Counted from the stretch's first letter, positions 1-9,674 are shown. The stretch: 64,000 nucleotides of DNA from Chitinophagaceae bacterium (GCA_016717285.1 JADKFU010000001.1:186001-250000); one strand, 5' to 3'. A program made the numbers and translations. The notes: generated by a model from the sequence alone, not told the origin.

Positions 1-892
1 CAAGAAACAAAAATTCCTTCTCTTCTTTCGATAAGGCCTCATATCCGGATACAGCAATTTTGTCAAGTATACTATCGAGTTTTTCCTGTTGTGAAGGCTG
101 TGGTATTAATTTTTTCCTTTTTGTCTTAGTGTTCTTTTCTTTTGTACGGTAAGTTACTTTCAACGCTGATGTTGGTTTAAAAAGATCTGCCACTTTATCA
201 AAACACCAGTTCACGCCATTGGAAAAATCTCTTCCCTGTTGCAATTGCCTTATAAATACAAATCCAAAAAGTGCCCCTCCGATATGCGCTATGTGTCCGC
301 CGGCATTGGAGGATGGTATACTTACGAGATCAAGCACTACCGTGAATAATGCAATCCATTTAATTTTCACAGGACCAAAAAACACAAGCATCATGGAGTA
401 GTCAGGAACCAGCGTTGCAGCGGCTATCATAATGGCCATCACACTGGCCGAAGCTCCCCACGCTCTTGCATCGGGAACAGAAGCATTAAATACCGGAAAA
501 ACCTGGTAGCTCACAATGAATAAAATCACACCGCATAATCCACCCAGTAAATACAACGGGAGAATTTTCCGGTTGCCTAAAAATTCGGTGAGAATTTTTC
601 CAAACCAATAAAGCACCAGCATATTAAACAGGATATGCATCACTTCTCCTTGTGTAAAAAGCGAAGTGACTAAAGTCCAGGGTTGTCGCAATAAGATGTT
701 CAGGTTGGAAGGGACACCTAAAAATTCTTTATAATAAACCGGATCAAGACCATTTCCCGATAGCCAGAAAACAAGTCTGACAAGATTGATGGCAAGAAAA
801 ATCACGACGTTTACAGCAATCAATTGCGTAACCATCCTGTCACTTCGCAAAAGTGTTTGCCTTAATTCGCGCCAAAGGGTGTTGTTACGCAT
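1..892 (-). CDS. Rhomboid family intramembrane serine protease (3' end cut by window edge)
   Basis: Translating the minus strand from the ATG at 892-890 gives an uninterrupted frame to the left edge, about 297 residues, with no stop yet. It is polytopic. The active-site serine lies in a GASASVM motif and the partner histidine in HIAHIGGALFGF, which is the rhomboid Ser/His dyad inside the membrane. An N-terminal helical segment precedes the rhomboid core. A basic cytoplasmic tail ends near a KIAVSGYEALSKEEKEF segment, of a kind common at the end of Bacteroidota rhomboids, so only a few codons are probably missing. Its ATG overlaps the TAA of the upstream rhomboid by one base (TAATG), so translation is probably coupled. 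Substrate unknown; rhomboids cleave transmembrane helices of client proteins. Confidence 0.9.
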   Translation of the reverse strand, partial: MRNNTLWRELRQTLLRSDRMVTQLIAVNVVIFLAINLVRLVFWLSGNGLDPVYYKEFLGVPSNLNILLRQPWTLVTSLFTQGEVMHILFNMLVLYWFGKILTEFLGNRKILPLYLLGGLCGVILFIVSYQVFPVFNASVPDARAWGASASVMAIMIAAATLVPDYSMMLVFFGPVKIKWIALFTVVLDLVSIPSSNAGGHIAHIGGALFGFVFIRQLQQGRDFSNGVNWCFDKVADLFKPTSALKVTYRTKEKNTKTKRKKLIPQPSQQEKLDSILDKIAVSGYEALSKEEKEFLFL

Positions 893-1719
893 TAATAAAA
901 ATCTTGTCGGTTGGTTTTATTCCACAAGCGGATCAGGATAAAGCCAAACAACATGCCACCAATGTGTGCGAAGTGTGCAACACCACTTTGAGTTCCTGAA
1001 AAGCCTGCATACAATTCAAATAAACCGTAAAAAATTACAAAATATTTTGCTTTGATGGGAATGGGTGGAAATAAAAGATACAAATAGGTATTGGGAAACA
1101 ACATGCCAAAGCCCAGCAAAACACCAAACACTGCACCTGAAGCACCTACCACAGGAATATCTGCTAAGATGCCCAGAAAACTGCTCGCCATTTCGCCGGA
1201 TTGATTTATGAAGGCAGGATCAGTTGGATTTTGTTTCCACTGACTGATAAACTGATCTATTGCATTCATGTTGAGCAGGTGATCATACCTGGTGGAAAGC
1301 GTAGCAAATTCCGGAATGCCCGGATGCAGGAGGTAAGTGTTCACAGCGTTCTGAAGATTCGAATATTCAAACCAGGTAACGCCAAGGTGCATAAAGGCAC
1401 CTCCAAGTCCGCACACAAAATAAAAGATGAGAAAACGTTTCGGTCCCCAATGATTTTCCAGCACACTGCCAAACATCCACAAGGCAAACATGTTGGAGAA
1501 AATGTGCATAATGCTTCCATGCATAAACATATGCGTCACTAGCTGATAAGGCCGGAATTCAGTGGAGGTAAAAAAATGAAGTCCAAGAATATTTACCAGG
1601 TCAATATTGTAATTGTTTTGCAAAACAACAGTCGCTAAAAACAGCAGTCCATTCAGGATCAGCAGATTTTTTACCACCAACGGAAGCACTTTAAAACCTT
1701 GCGTACGGATATTACTCAT
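892..1719 (-). CDS. Rhomboid family intramembrane serine protease
   Basis: A 275-residue polytopic membrane protein with the rhomboid signature. The nucleophile is Ser194 in GASGAVFG and the base is His252 in VAHFAHIGG, with a glycine-rich packing motif after it. HGSIMHIFSNM near residue 70 matches the conserved HxxxxHxxxN element of helix 2. Residues about 115-185 form an unusually long soluble insertion between helices. It is the first gene of a tandem pair; the second rhomboid starts on its stop codon. mutL lies upstream on the same strand, 124 bp away, separated by simple repeats. Both catalytic residues are present, so it should be active. Substrate cannot be read from sequence. Confidence 0.93.
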   Translation of the reverse strand: MSNIRTQGFKVLPLVVKNLLILNGLLFLATVVLQNNYNIDLVNILGLHFFTSTEFRPYQLVTHMFMHGSIMHIFSNMFALWMFGSVLENHWGPKRFLIFYFVCGLGGAFMHLGVTWFEYSNLQNAVNTYLLHPGIPEFATLSTRYDHLLNMNAIDQFISQWKQNPTDPAFINQSGEMASSFLGILADIPVVGASGAVFGVLLGFGMLFPNTYLYLLFPPIPIKAKYFVIFYGLFELYAGFSGTQSGVAHFAHIGGMLFGFILIRLWNKTNRQDFY

Positions 1720-1725
1720 TCAGAA

Positions 1726-1847
1726 TTAAGAATTAAGAATTAGGAATAAGAATTAGAAATAATGTGCCGATGTGCCTAATGACTAATAACCAAACTAACG
1801 ACTAAGGACTAAGGACTAAGGACTCACACTCACTACTCACTACTCAC
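1726..1847. repeat. Cluster of short 7-bp-type tandem repeats between mutL and the rhomboids
   Basis: Three repeat families lie side by side: GAATTAA/GAATTAG-like units at about 1726-1760, GACTAAG units at about 1799-1823 and CACTACT units at about 1829-1847. The last block runs into mutL: the mutL TGA (1846-1844) is part of the repeat. The same families recur elsewhere in the window at 8.8, 9.7, 22.4, 24.1-24.3 and 31.3 kb. Confidence 0.85.
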
Positions 1848-3676
1848 TTCTCAAACAGCTTCTCAATATCCTTCAAATCAAACGTAATAACAGTGTGTTT
1901 TCCATCAGGCGTAAAATAAGGCGTTTCACAGGCAAAGAGTTGGTCTGTAAGGTTGTGCATTTCTTTTTCTGTGAGTGACTCGCCATTTTTTATGGACGCC
2001 TTTCTTGCCATCGACAAAGCAAGCTGATGTCGTTTATTCAGTTTTACATTTGATTGACTTTGTTTGAATTCATCAAGGATGCTTTCAATCAGTTCTTTAT
2101 GATCTGTGTCGCGGATATCTGATGGAAGGCCATGCACGACAAAAGAGCTGCCGCCAAATTCCTGGATGTCGAAGCCGAGTCCGGTAAATTCCGGTAACAG
2201 TTCACGAAGCAATTCCACATCAGCAGCGGCAATGTGCAATGTTTCAGGAAACAATTGTTGTTGCGTGCTGAGGTTATTCAACTCGAGTCCCTTCATGTAT
2301 TTTTCAAACAGGATACGTTCATGTGCCGATTGCTGATCGATAAGAATGAAACCGGATTTGATCTGTGAAACGATATACCTGTTGTGCAACTGAAACGGCG
2401 AAGATTGTTTCTCAGAAAAGTCTTCAATGGAGGTTTGTTGCTGGTTTGTTTCTTTTTCCCATTGACTTGGAACCGTCAGGGTCTGCTGATCCTGTTTTCT
2501 CGCAATGTCAAAAAGTTGTTCCCACCCCTGAACATTTTTGCCGGGAGAAAAATCCCTTGGCCTGTTTACTATTTTTTCCTGGCCTTCAAAATTCTTCAGG
2601 TCTTGCATACGAGGCAATGCCGGTGCAGAGAAAGCGCTCATCTTATCGAAAGCTGTTTCCCGGTCAAAGTCAAGTGTAGGTGTGATGGAATATTTTGAAA
2701 GTCCTCTTTTTGCGGCGGCATTCACGAAAGCATAGACGATACGGTCATCTTCAAATTTTATTTCCTGCTTGGTAGGATGAACATTGATATCTATGCGGGA
2801 AGGATCAATATCAATGAACAATACATACAACGGAAAAGAATCTTTCTGCAATAATTGATCATAAGCTCCAACTACAGCATGGTTGAGATAATTGTTTTTG
2901 ATGAAGCGACGGTTTACAAAAAAGAATTGCTCACCACGCGTTCGTTTTGCTGTATCCGGTTTACCGATGAATCCGAAAATGTTCACGATGTTGGTTTGTT
3001 CTTCTACGGGCACCAGCCGTTCGTTGTATTGATTGCCGAAAACATTCACAATGCGTTGACGAAGATTTCCCGGAGGCAGATGAAAAACCTGCATGCCATT
3101 GTGGTGCATCTCAAAATGAATCTCAGGATTTGCTAATGCGATGCGTTGAAATTCATCAATGATGTGCCTGGTTTCCACGGTGTTCGCCTTTAGAAAATTT
3201 CTGCGGGCAGGCACATTGTAAAATAAATTTTTGATGGCGATGGAAGTACCATCCGCTACCTGAGCGGGTTCTTGTTTTTTTACCTCTGATCCTTCAATTT
3301 CGAGAATGGTGCCCAGCGTATCTTCTCTGCGTTTAGATTTCAGTTCAACCTGTGATATGGCTGCAATGGATGCCATCGCTTCACCTCTGAAACCCATGGT
3401 GCGAATGGCAAACAAATCGTCGATGGTGGAAATTTTAGAGGTGGCATGCCTTTCAAAACACATCCTCGCATCAGTTTCCGACATACCGCAACCATTATCG
3501 ATCACCTGCACCAATTGCTTGCCCGCATCTTTTACAATCAGCTTGATAGAAGTCGCACCGGAATCCAACGAATTCTCCATCAATTCCTTCACTGCCGAAG
3601 CCGGCCGCTGAATGACCTCACCGGCGGCTATCTGGTTGGCAATGGAATCGGGAAGCTGATGGATGATGTCGGACAT
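1844..3676 (-). CDS. mutL: DNA mismatch repair protein MutL
   Basis: 610 residues, a normal MutL length. The N-terminal GHKL ATPase is clear: IANQIAAGEV, the ENSLDSGAT metal/ATP motif with catalytic Glu, DNGCGM and GFRGEA, followed by the transducer domain (RINVHPTKQEIKF). The C-terminal dimerisation domain carries DQQSAHERILFE where endonuclease-type MutL has DQHAxxERIxxE, so the metal-ligand His is Gln here. A C-terminal PDGKHT replaces the usual HGRPT-like motif. MutL couples MutS mismatch recognition to strand incision, and the altered motif leaves nicking activity open. The stop codon lies inside a CACTACT-type repeat. queA is upstream on the same strand, 126 bp away. Confidence 0.97.
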   Translation of the reverse strand: MSDIIHQLPDSIANQIAAGEVIQRPASAVKELMENSLDSGATSIKLIVKDAGKQLVQVIDNGCGMSETDARMCFERHATSKISTIDDLFAIRTMGFRGEAMASIAAISQVELKSKRREDTLGTILEIEGSEVKKQEPAQVADGTSIAIKNLFYNVPARRNFLKANTVETRHIIDEFQRIALANPEIHFEMHHNGMQVFHLPPGNLRQRIVNVFGNQYNERLVPVEEQTNIVNIFGFIGKPDTAKRTRGEQFFFVNRRFIKNNYLNHAVVGAYDQLLQKDSFPLYVLFIDIDPSRIDINVHPTKQEIKFEDDRIVYAFVNAAAKRGLSKYSITPTLDFDRETAFDKMSAFSAPALPRMQDLKNFEGQEKIVNRPRDFSPGKNVQGWEQLFDIARKQDQQTLTVPSQWEKETNQQQTSIEDFSEKQSSPFQLHNRYIVSQIKSGFILIDQQSAHERILFEKYMKGLELNNLSTQQQLFPETLHIAAADVELLRELLPEFTGLGFDIQEFGGSSFVVHGLPSDIRDTDHKELIESILDEFKQSQSNVKLNKRHQLALSMARKASIKNGESLTEKEMHNLTDQLFACETPYFTPDGKHTVITFDLKDIEKLFEK

Positions 3677-3802
3677 AGTTGAATTTCGGTTCGCGAATTT
3701 CGGTTTAAAATTTCAGACTGTTTAGCTGAAAGGATAAATAATCACGATTATTTCAGAAAATGCAAACGGATTTACAATCGATATTTTAACCTTAAGTTGA
3801 AA

Positions 3803-5065
3803 TCAATAAATAGCGTTTTTCCGCCATAATAAACTCCCGTCCCCATAACTCAAAAAACGAAAGTCATGCTCCAGTGCATAATCATACACCTTTCGCCAAT
3901 CACTACCGATAAAGGCAGCTATCAATAAAAGAAGGGTGCTACCGGGCAAATGAAAATTGGTGATTAGTCCATTCACTATTTTAAATTTATAGCCTGGAGC
4001 AATGATGAGTCTTGTTTCGGCAGTAAGTTGATTCAGTTTTTTCTTTTCGAGGTATTTTAAGATGGCGTTGAGTGAATGGTGAATAGTGAATGGTGAATGA
4101 TCGCCATCGTGAATCGTTATAAGTGCATCGTCTTTCGTTTCATAAGGCTCCCACTGATCCACAACGAGCGTTTCGTTTCCAGCAGCAATTTTTTTCCCCA
4201 GCCAGTATAAACTTTCCAGGGTGCGGCACGAAGTGGTTCCCACAGCAACTACTGGCCGGTCTTTTCTCAACAGCAGTTGTTCGATAATTTCTTTCTGCAC
4301 CACAAACTGTTCGGCATGCATCTGGTGGCCTTCCATTACGGCTGCCTTCACCGGTTTGAAGGTGCCGGCGCCAACATGCAGCGTAACAAACAACGGATGA
4401 ATATTTTGCTCTTTTAATTCATCAAAAATTTTTTCTGAAAAATGAAGTCCTGCTGTTGGGGCAGCAACAGATCCATCCTGAAAAGCATACAAAGTCTGAT
4501 AGCGTTGTTCATCGTCTCCTGCAGCAACCCGTTTAATGTAAGGTGGAAGTGGAACATATCCGGCGGCTTCTAAAATTTTTGCAAAGGAAAATTCATTTGG
4601 CGTCCATGAAAAATGAACAAGAAAATCATCAGCCACCTTTCCTGCTAACTTCACAGTCAGCAATCCTGAGTGTTCACCAATCGATATTTTTTTTGTTAAA
4701 ATTTCTTCCCGCCATTTTTTCGCATTGCCTACAAGACAACGCCATGTGCATTCACCATGCTGAAACATGGCCAGTTGCAAATCACGAAAGGGCTCAAGCG
4801 GTTCGAGCAAAAAAACTTCAATGTTAGCTTCATTTTCATTCCTGAAAATGATGCGTGCATGAATCACCTTCGTATCATTAAATACAAGTGTTGATTTTTC
4901 AGGAAGGTGTTTAGCAACAGCAGAGAAAATGGTTTCTTCTATTTTCCCCTCTTGATATACCAACAACTTTGACGAATCGCGTTGCAATAATGGATGCTGC
5001 GCGATTTTTTCAGGTGGAAGGGTATAGGTAAAATCAGCAATGGCTAAATCTTTTGGATGCTTCAT
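3803..5065 (-). CDS. queA: S-adenosylmethionine:tRNA ribosyltransferase-isomerase QueA
   Basis: This enzyme transfers and isomerises the ribose of AdoMet onto 7-aminomethyl-7-deazaguanine at position 34 of tRNA, giving epoxyqueuosine. Recognisable blocks are FDYTLPPE-like FTYTLPPEKIAQHP at the N-terminus, LVFNDTKVIHARI, GYVPLPPYIKR, AAPTAGLHFSE, HVGAGTFKPV, GTTSCRTLES, and the C-terminal NFHLPGSTLLLLIAAF. At 420 residues it is longer than the roughly 350-residue Escherichia coli type. The extra length is mainly an insertion around residues 290-335, as in other Bacteroidota. It is transcribed away from the GH3 hybrid gene, sharing an 112-bp divergent intergenic region. Confidence 0.96.
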   Translation of the reverse strand: MKHPKDLAIADFTYTLPPEKIAQHPLLQRDSSKLLVYQEGKIEETIFSAVAKHLPEKSTLVFNDTKVIHARIIFRNENEANIEVFLLEPLEPFRDLQLAMFQHGECTWRCLVGNAKKWREEILTKKISIGEHSGLLTVKLAGKVADDFLVHFSWTPNEFSFAKILEAAGYVPLPPYIKRVAAGDDEQRYQTLYAFQDGSVAAPTAGLHFSEKIFDELKEQNIHPLFVTLHVGAGTFKPVKAAVMEGHQMHAEQFVVQKEIIEQLLLRKDRPVVAVGTTSCRTLESLYWLGKKIAAGNETLVVDQWEPYETKDDALITIHDGDHSPFTIHHSLNAILKYLEKKKLNQLTAETRLIIAPGYKFKIVNGLITNFHLPGSTLLLLIAAFIGSDWRKVYDYALEHDFRFLSYGDGSLLWRKNAIY

Positions 5066-5140
5066 GTCAGTAAAAATTCAAAGGTAACAGTGATTGGACA
5101 CGTTTACAGTAGGATGTTAAAAATGTTTCTTTCCATTTTG

Positions 5141-5169
5141 TTGCAATGAAATGGCATTACCTATTTTTG
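5141..5169 (+). promoter_or_regulatory. Bacteroidota-type promoter of the GH3 hybrid gene
   Basis: TTG at 5141-5143 (-33 element) and TATTTTTG at 5162-5169 (TAnnTTTG -7 element) are separated by 18 nt. The -7 box ends only 8 nt before the ATG at 5178, so the expected 5' leader is only a few nucleotides. This also argues against translation from the ATG at 5151, which lies inside the promoter. Confidence 0.6.
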
Positions 5170-5177
5170 CCGCCACT

Positions 5178-8129
5178 ATGATCATTCGCTTTTTATTACT
5201 GACCCTGCTATTTAATTGCTTCGCGCTGTTCGCGGGAAGCACGATGCATGAACAGCAGGAAAACCCGGGCGATGGCATTCCACCTTATCTGTATGTAACT
5301 GATAAGTGGGTTGATTCTGTGCTGCAGTCAATGACTCCCGATGAGCGCATCGGACAACTTTTTATGATATCGGCTTATTCAAGGCCCGACACCGACCAGA
5401 CGAAGGTGATTGACCTTATCAGGAATTACCATGTAGGCGGCATCATTTTTATGCAAGGCGGTCCGGTACGACAAGCTGCTCTCACGAACCTTTTTCAAAG
5501 TATCGCCCAAGTGCCATTGATGATCAGTCAGGATGCTGAGTGGGGCTTATCGATGCGCATCGACAGCACCATACGTTTCCCGCATGAAATAATGTTAGGT
5601 GCAATACAGGATGATAAACTGATCTATGAATTTGGAAAAGAGATGGCGCGTGAATGCAAGCGCATTGGTGTGAATGTGAGCTTTTCTCCTGTGGTGGATG
5701 TCAACAGCAATCCGCTCAATCCTGTTATTGGCGACCGTTCTTTTGGCCAGGATAAATTTAATGTTGCAAGAAAAGGCATCATGTATATGCAAGGCTTGCA
5801 GGATGGAAGAGTAATGGCCTGCGCAAAACATTTTCCAGGTCATGGTGACACCGACCAGGATTCACACAAAACACTTCCAACTATCAACAGCACACTTGCT
5901 CAATTGGATTCAATGGAACTGTTTCCGTTTCAAAAAATGATTGATGGAGGAGTGGGAAGTGTAATGGTAGCGCACCTGAATATTCCTGCCCTTGATACAA
6001 CGTCAAATCTTCCTTCAACGCTTTCTAAAAAAATTGTAACCGGATTATTAAAAGTAGACATGGGTTTCAAAGGTTTAAGTTTTACTGATGCCTTAAACAT
6101 GAAAGGTGTCAGCAAGTACGATAAACCCGGAGAAATGGAATTAAGAGCGCTGCTTGCTGGTAATGATATTCTGTTGTTTTCAGGAAATGTGCCCCTGGCA
6201 ATTGATAAAATCAAACAGGCTGTCGTGAACGAAGAAATCACTCAACAGGACATCGATGCGCGTGTACGAAAAATATTGCAGGCAAAATACTGGCTGGGAT
6301 TAAACACCCGAAAAGTAATTGATACGGATAGTTTGTACGCTGACCTGAATAACAGCCAGGCAATGTATCTGAATCAACAACTCAGCGAAAGTGCACTCAC
6401 GCTTGTCCGTAACAAAACCGATTTTATCCCGGTGCGGGAAGTCAATCATGTCCGCTTTGCATCAGTGGCGATTGGTGCAACCGACGAAACACCTTTCCAG
6501 CAAATGCTTACCAATTATGCAGGCATCAATCATTATCAGATTAAAAAAGATGCTGCCGATAAAGACTTTGCGTCTCTCTTATACAAGTTGAAAGAATATG
6601 ATGTCGTTTTTGTAGCCGTGCAGAATATGTCCCGTAATCCGGCTAATGGTTTTGGTGTTACTGACGAAACAAAAAACTTTGTGGAGCAATTGTCAGCCAC
6701 ACCTTCAAAAGTTATCATTACTGTTTTCGGAAGTCCGTATGCATTAAAATATTTTGAGCATGCTGATTGGTTGCTGGAAGCTTATAATGAAGAAACAGTT
6801 ACACAGCAACTCGCTGCGCAAATAATTTTTGGCGGTTGTTCATCCATTGGCAGGCTGCCTGTAAATGTTTCCGCCACCATCGCGATGGGCATGGGGATTA
6901 ATTCTGCTGTGCCCATTCGTGTAAAATATACGTATCCGGAAGAAACAGGGATAAGCTCTTCACGATTAAAAATTATTGACACACTTGCAAACAACGCGAT
7001 TGCCGAACATGCAACACCGGGTTGCCAGGTATGGATTGCTAAAGATGGAAAAGTGATCTGGCAAAAGTCATACGGCCACTTTACGTATGATGCAGATATC
7101 AATGTTGCCGACGATAATTTATATGACCTGGCTTCTATCACCAAGGTTGCTGCTACCACCATGATGCTGATGAAACTGTATGAAAACAAGAAACTGGACC
7201 TGAATGAAAAAGCGGCTGACTGTCTTTCTGAATTAAAAGGAACAGACAAGCAGGAGATCAGAATGTATCAATTGCTCACACATGAAGCGGGCTTTGTGCC
7301 TTACTTTCCTTTTTACAAAGCTACACTTGATAGCGCGGGAAATCTTAAGTCATCCATTTACAGCAGAACGAAAGAAGGAGATTTTTCCATTGAAGTTACT
7401 CCGGATATCTTCATGAATAAGCATTATCTCGATACCATCTGGAAAAAGATAATTACCACACCTTTGCAATCACCCGGCAACTATATCTACAGCGATAATG
7501 ATTTTTACCTGTTGCAGAAAATCGCGGAAAAAATTTCCGGTCAGCCGCTGGAACTGTTCACAGAAAATAATTTCTATGATCCACTGGGACTGAGTCACCT
7601 TTGCTTTCATCCATTGTATCATTTTCCCAGGGAGGATATTGTGCCTTCCAACTTCGATTTCACTTTCAGAAAAGAATTGTTGCAGGGCTCCGTGCACGAT
7701 CAGGGCGCTGCGATGCAAGGTGGAGTGGCAGGTCATGCGGGCTTATTCTCCAACGCCAACGACCTTGGTGTATTAATGCAATTGCTGTTGAATAATGGAA
7801 CCTATGCAGGCAAGAGGTATCTGGATTCAGCCACCATTGCAAAGTTTACTTCGAGTTACAATTTAAAAAGCAGGAGAGGACTCGGTTTTGATAAACCGGA
7901 AACAGAAGAAAAGAAAGCAAGTCCTGCCAGTGAAAGCGTTTCCGCATCGGCATACGGTCACCAGGGATTTACCGGAACTTGCGTTTGGGTTGATCCCGAA
8001 CATAAACTGGTGTATGTATTTCTTTCCAACAGAATTTTTCCTGATGATGAAAATAAAAAGCTGAGCACTTTACAGACCCGCATCACTATTCAGCAGGCGA
8101 TTTATGATGCAATGTTGAAGTCAGAATAA
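5178..8129 (+). CDS. GH3 beta-N-acetylglucosaminidase fused to a serine hydrolase (beta-lactamase-like) domain
   Basis: The start is placed at 5178, giving a signal peptide MIIRFLLLTLLFNCFALFAG; the upstream in-frame ATG at 5151 overlaps the promoter. The N-terminal half is a family 3 glycoside hydrolase of NagZ type. It shows KHFPGHGDTDQDSH (general acid/base His-Asp loop) and LSFTDALNMKG with the nucleophile Asp. The C-terminal third is a class C beta-lactamase/DD-peptidase-like fold with SITK (SxxK), a YSDND segment at the YxN position, and GHQGFTGT at the KTG/HTG position. The architecture is common in Bacteroidota and suggests periplasmic muropeptide or cell-wall glycan turnover. About 983 residues; monocistronic. 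The exact substrate is inferred, not visible. Confidence 0.9.
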   Translation: MIIRFLLLTLLFNCFALFAGSTMHEQQENPGDGIPPYLYVTDKWVDSVLQSMTPDERIGQLFMISAYSRPDTDQTKVIDLIRNYHVGGIIFMQGGPVRQAALTNLFQSIAQVPLMISQDAEWGLSMRIDSTIRFPHEIMLGAIQDDKLIYEFGKEMARECKRIGVNVSFSPVVDVNSNPLNPVIGDRSFGQDKFNVARKGIMYMQGLQDGRVMACAKHFPGHGDTDQDSHKTLPTINSTLAQLDSMELFPFQKMIDGGVGSVMVAHLNIPALDTTSNLPSTLSKKIVTGLLKVDMGFKGLSFTDALNMKGVSKYDKPGEMELRALLAGNDILLFSGNVPLAIDKIKQAVVNEEITQQDIDARVRKILQAKYWLGLNTRKVIDTDSLYADLNNSQAMYLNQQLSESALTLVRNKTDFIPVREVNHVRFASVAIGATDETPFQQMLTNYAGINHYQIKKDAADKDFASLLYKLKEYDVVFVAVQNMSRNPANGFGVTDETKNFVEQLSATPSKVIITVFGSPYALKYFEHADWLLEAYNEETVTQQLAAQIIFGGCSSIGRLPVNVSATIAMGMGINSAVPIRVKYTYPEETGISSSRLKIIDTLANNAIAEHATPGCQVWIAKDGKVIWQKSYGHFTYDADINVADDNLYDLASITKVAATTMMLMKLYENKKLDLNEKAADCLSELKGTDKQEIRMYQLLTHEAGFVPYFPFYKATLDSAGNLKSSIYSRTKEGDFSIEVTPDIFMNKHYLDTIWKKIITTPLQSPGNYIYSDNDFYLLQKIAEKISGQPLELFTENNFYDPLGLSHLCFHPLYHFPREDIVPSNFDFTFRKELLQGSVHDQGAAMQGGVAGHAGLFSNANDLGVLMQLLLNNGTYAGKRYLDSATIAKFTSSYNLKSRRGLGFDKPETEEKKASPASESVSASAYGHQGFTGTCVWVDPEHKLVYVFLSNRIFPDDENKKLSTLQTRITIQQAIYDAMLKSE

Positions 8130-8265
8130 TTGTGAATCCCTGTTTTGTCAAAAGCCATTAATAATTGAAGCCCTTTGTCGTGCACTATTAACATTTTGTT
8201 TACCAAAACTGCTTCATCAATGGGAACCTTCGCTCACATCAAAACATTAGGCTTGTTTTAATTGC

Positions 8266-8273
8266 TATATTTG
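8266..8273 (+). promoter_or_regulatory. -7 promoter element TATATTTG
   Basis: A perfect TAnnTTTG box 37 nt before the ATG of the DinB-like gene. A -33 TTG at the usual distance is not convincing (the nearest, 8253-8255, is only 10 nt upstream). Confidence 0.4.
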
Positions 8274-8310
8274 CCACGTTCCCGACGAACAAATTCAAAC
8301 CCAATTTTAC

Positions 8311-8826
8311 ATGCTAATTAAGACTAACGCCGGCTACATTTTTGATCACCTTCAGCTCCTTTTGGGCAATTTGAGCGATGAACAGTATGTTCTGACACCT
8401 GAAATATTTTCCGGCGCTTCTGTTGGCAAGCACTATCGTCATATCATAGAATTTTTTCAATGTGTTGCAGTTTCTTCGGAAACAGACAGCATCTGTTACG
8501 ATAACCGTGTAAGAGACGCAAGAATTGAAACCAGCAGAGAGATTGCAGCGGGATTGCTGGAAGAATTAAAGGAAGAGTTGTCGGAAATGGATAATGAGCA
8601 TCAACTCACCCTCATTGGCGATTTAGCCTTTGAAGGCGAATCTGCTGCGTCTTATATCGGCACCACTCTTTTCCGCGAATATCATTATGCCGTAGAACAC
8701 GCTATACATCATATGGCCATCATTAAAATGGGTGTAAGCCAGGCTTTTCCCGATGTTGCAGTGCCCCTTGATTTCGGGGTGGCTCCATCCACCATACGCT
8801 ATCAACATGCTGTAGTAAGTCGCTAG
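8311..8826 (+). CDS. DinB-like four-helix bundle protein
   Basis: 171 residues, soluble and mostly helical. Three histidines occur in DinB-like positions: GKHYRHIIEF near residue 45 and EHAIHHMAIIK near residue 130. In the DinB/YfiT superfamily such residues bind a divalent metal in a four-helix bundle. Some members are thiol transferases, but many are uncharacterised and no specific reaction can be assigned. A TATATTTG promoter box precedes it. The stop codon TAG lies inside a GTCGCTA-type repeat, and the repeat block fills the gap to the next gene. Family call fairly sure, function unknown. Confidence 0.72.
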   Translation: MLIKTNAGYIFDHLQLLLGNLSDEQYVLTPEIFSGASVGKHYRHIIEFFQCVAVSSETDSICYDNRVRDARIETSREIAAGLLEELKEELSEMDNEHQLTLIGDLAFEGESAASYIGTTLFREYHYAVEHAIHHMAIIKMGVSQAFPDVAVPLDFGVAPSTIRYQHAVVSR

Positions 8827-8885
8827 TCGCTAGTCCTTAGTCGTTAGTAAAATGACCAATGACTAATAACTCAATGTCCAATGAC
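8815..8885. repeat. Heptamer-type repeat cluster after the DinB-like gene
   Basis: Successive units such as GTCGCTA, GTCCTTA and GTCGTTA (about 8818-8848) are followed by ATGACCA/ATGACTA-like units. The first units encode the last codons and the TAG stop (8824-8826) of the DinB-like gene. Confidence 0.75.
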
Positions 8886-8892
8886 CCATTAA

Positions 8893-9609
8893 ATGTGCAC
8901 CGTAAGTTTTGTGCCAGCCGGCAATCGAAAATTTATACTCACTTCCAACCGTGATGAAACCACACAACGTGGATTGGCCACTGCTCCACAACGTTTTCTT
9001 TACAAGGGCGTAGAAATTATTTGTCCGCAGGATCCGCTGGCACATGGTTCGTGGATAGCCGCAAGTGAAAATCACAGACTTACCTGTTTACTGAATGGAG
9101 CGTTTAAAAAACACAAACGCCGGTTGCCCTACCGGGAAAGTCGTGGCATTGTGGTATTGGATTCACTGACTTATGATTCACCCGAAGATTTTATTGCAGC
9201 CTACGATTTCTCGAACATCGAACCATTTACTATGGTGTTGGTAAACAGCAGGGAAAAGATCAGATTGCATGAACTGCGTTGGGATGGAAGTGAAACACAT
9301 TTCAAATTACTGTCTGAAAACGAATGGCATCTTTGGTCATCCGCAACATTATACAGTGATGAACTGATTGCAGAAAAGGAACATGCATTTAAAACTTACC
9401 TGGAAGCATTGACAGAAGTTTCTGTTCAGGCACTCATTGACATCCACAAAAATCATTTCCTGTATGAAGATTTGGTTTTACTTCCTGAAAAAGTTACCGA
9501 AGTTGCCACCCTCAGCGTAACAGGTGTTGAATGCAATCCCGATAAATTTTTCATGCACTATCGTGATCTTGTAAGTAAAGAATTGCCCATTGCCTCATTA
9601 TCAATCTAA
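8893..9609 (+). CDS. NRDE (TANGO2) family protein
   Basis: 238 residues opening with MCTVSFVP, and the family-defining Asn-Arg-Asp-Glu in LTSNRDE near residue 21. Cys2 directly after Met resembles an Ntn-hydrolase nucleophile. Bacterial members are named for the NRDE motif and are homologous to eukaryotic TANGO2, which is linked to heme and lipid handling; the bacterial reaction is not established. No signal peptide or membrane segment, so it is cytoplasmic. It stands between two repeat clusters and has no obvious operon partner. Confidence 0.88.
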   Translation: MCTVSFVPAGNRKFILTSNRDETTQRGLATAPQRFLYKGVEIICPQDPLAHGSWIAASENHRLTCLLNGAFKKHKRRLPYRESRGIVVLDSLTYDSPEDFIAAYDFSNIEPFTMVLVNSREKIRLHELRWDGSETHFKLLSENEWHLWSSATLYSDELIAEKEHAFKTYLEALTEVSVQALIDIHKNHFLYEDLVLLPEKVTEVATLSVTGVECNPDKFFMHYRDLVSKELPIASLSI

Positions 9610-9674
9610 ACTCAATCCAAAAAAATATTTATTACTTCTCGTGCAACCTTCCTCTGCTCCCGGCATCTGCCTTT

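Noticed and set aside
5151..5177. Upstream ATG at 5151 as the start of the GH3 hybrid gene
   Set aside because: It lies within the -33/-7 promoter region and spoils the signal peptide; 5178 fits better.
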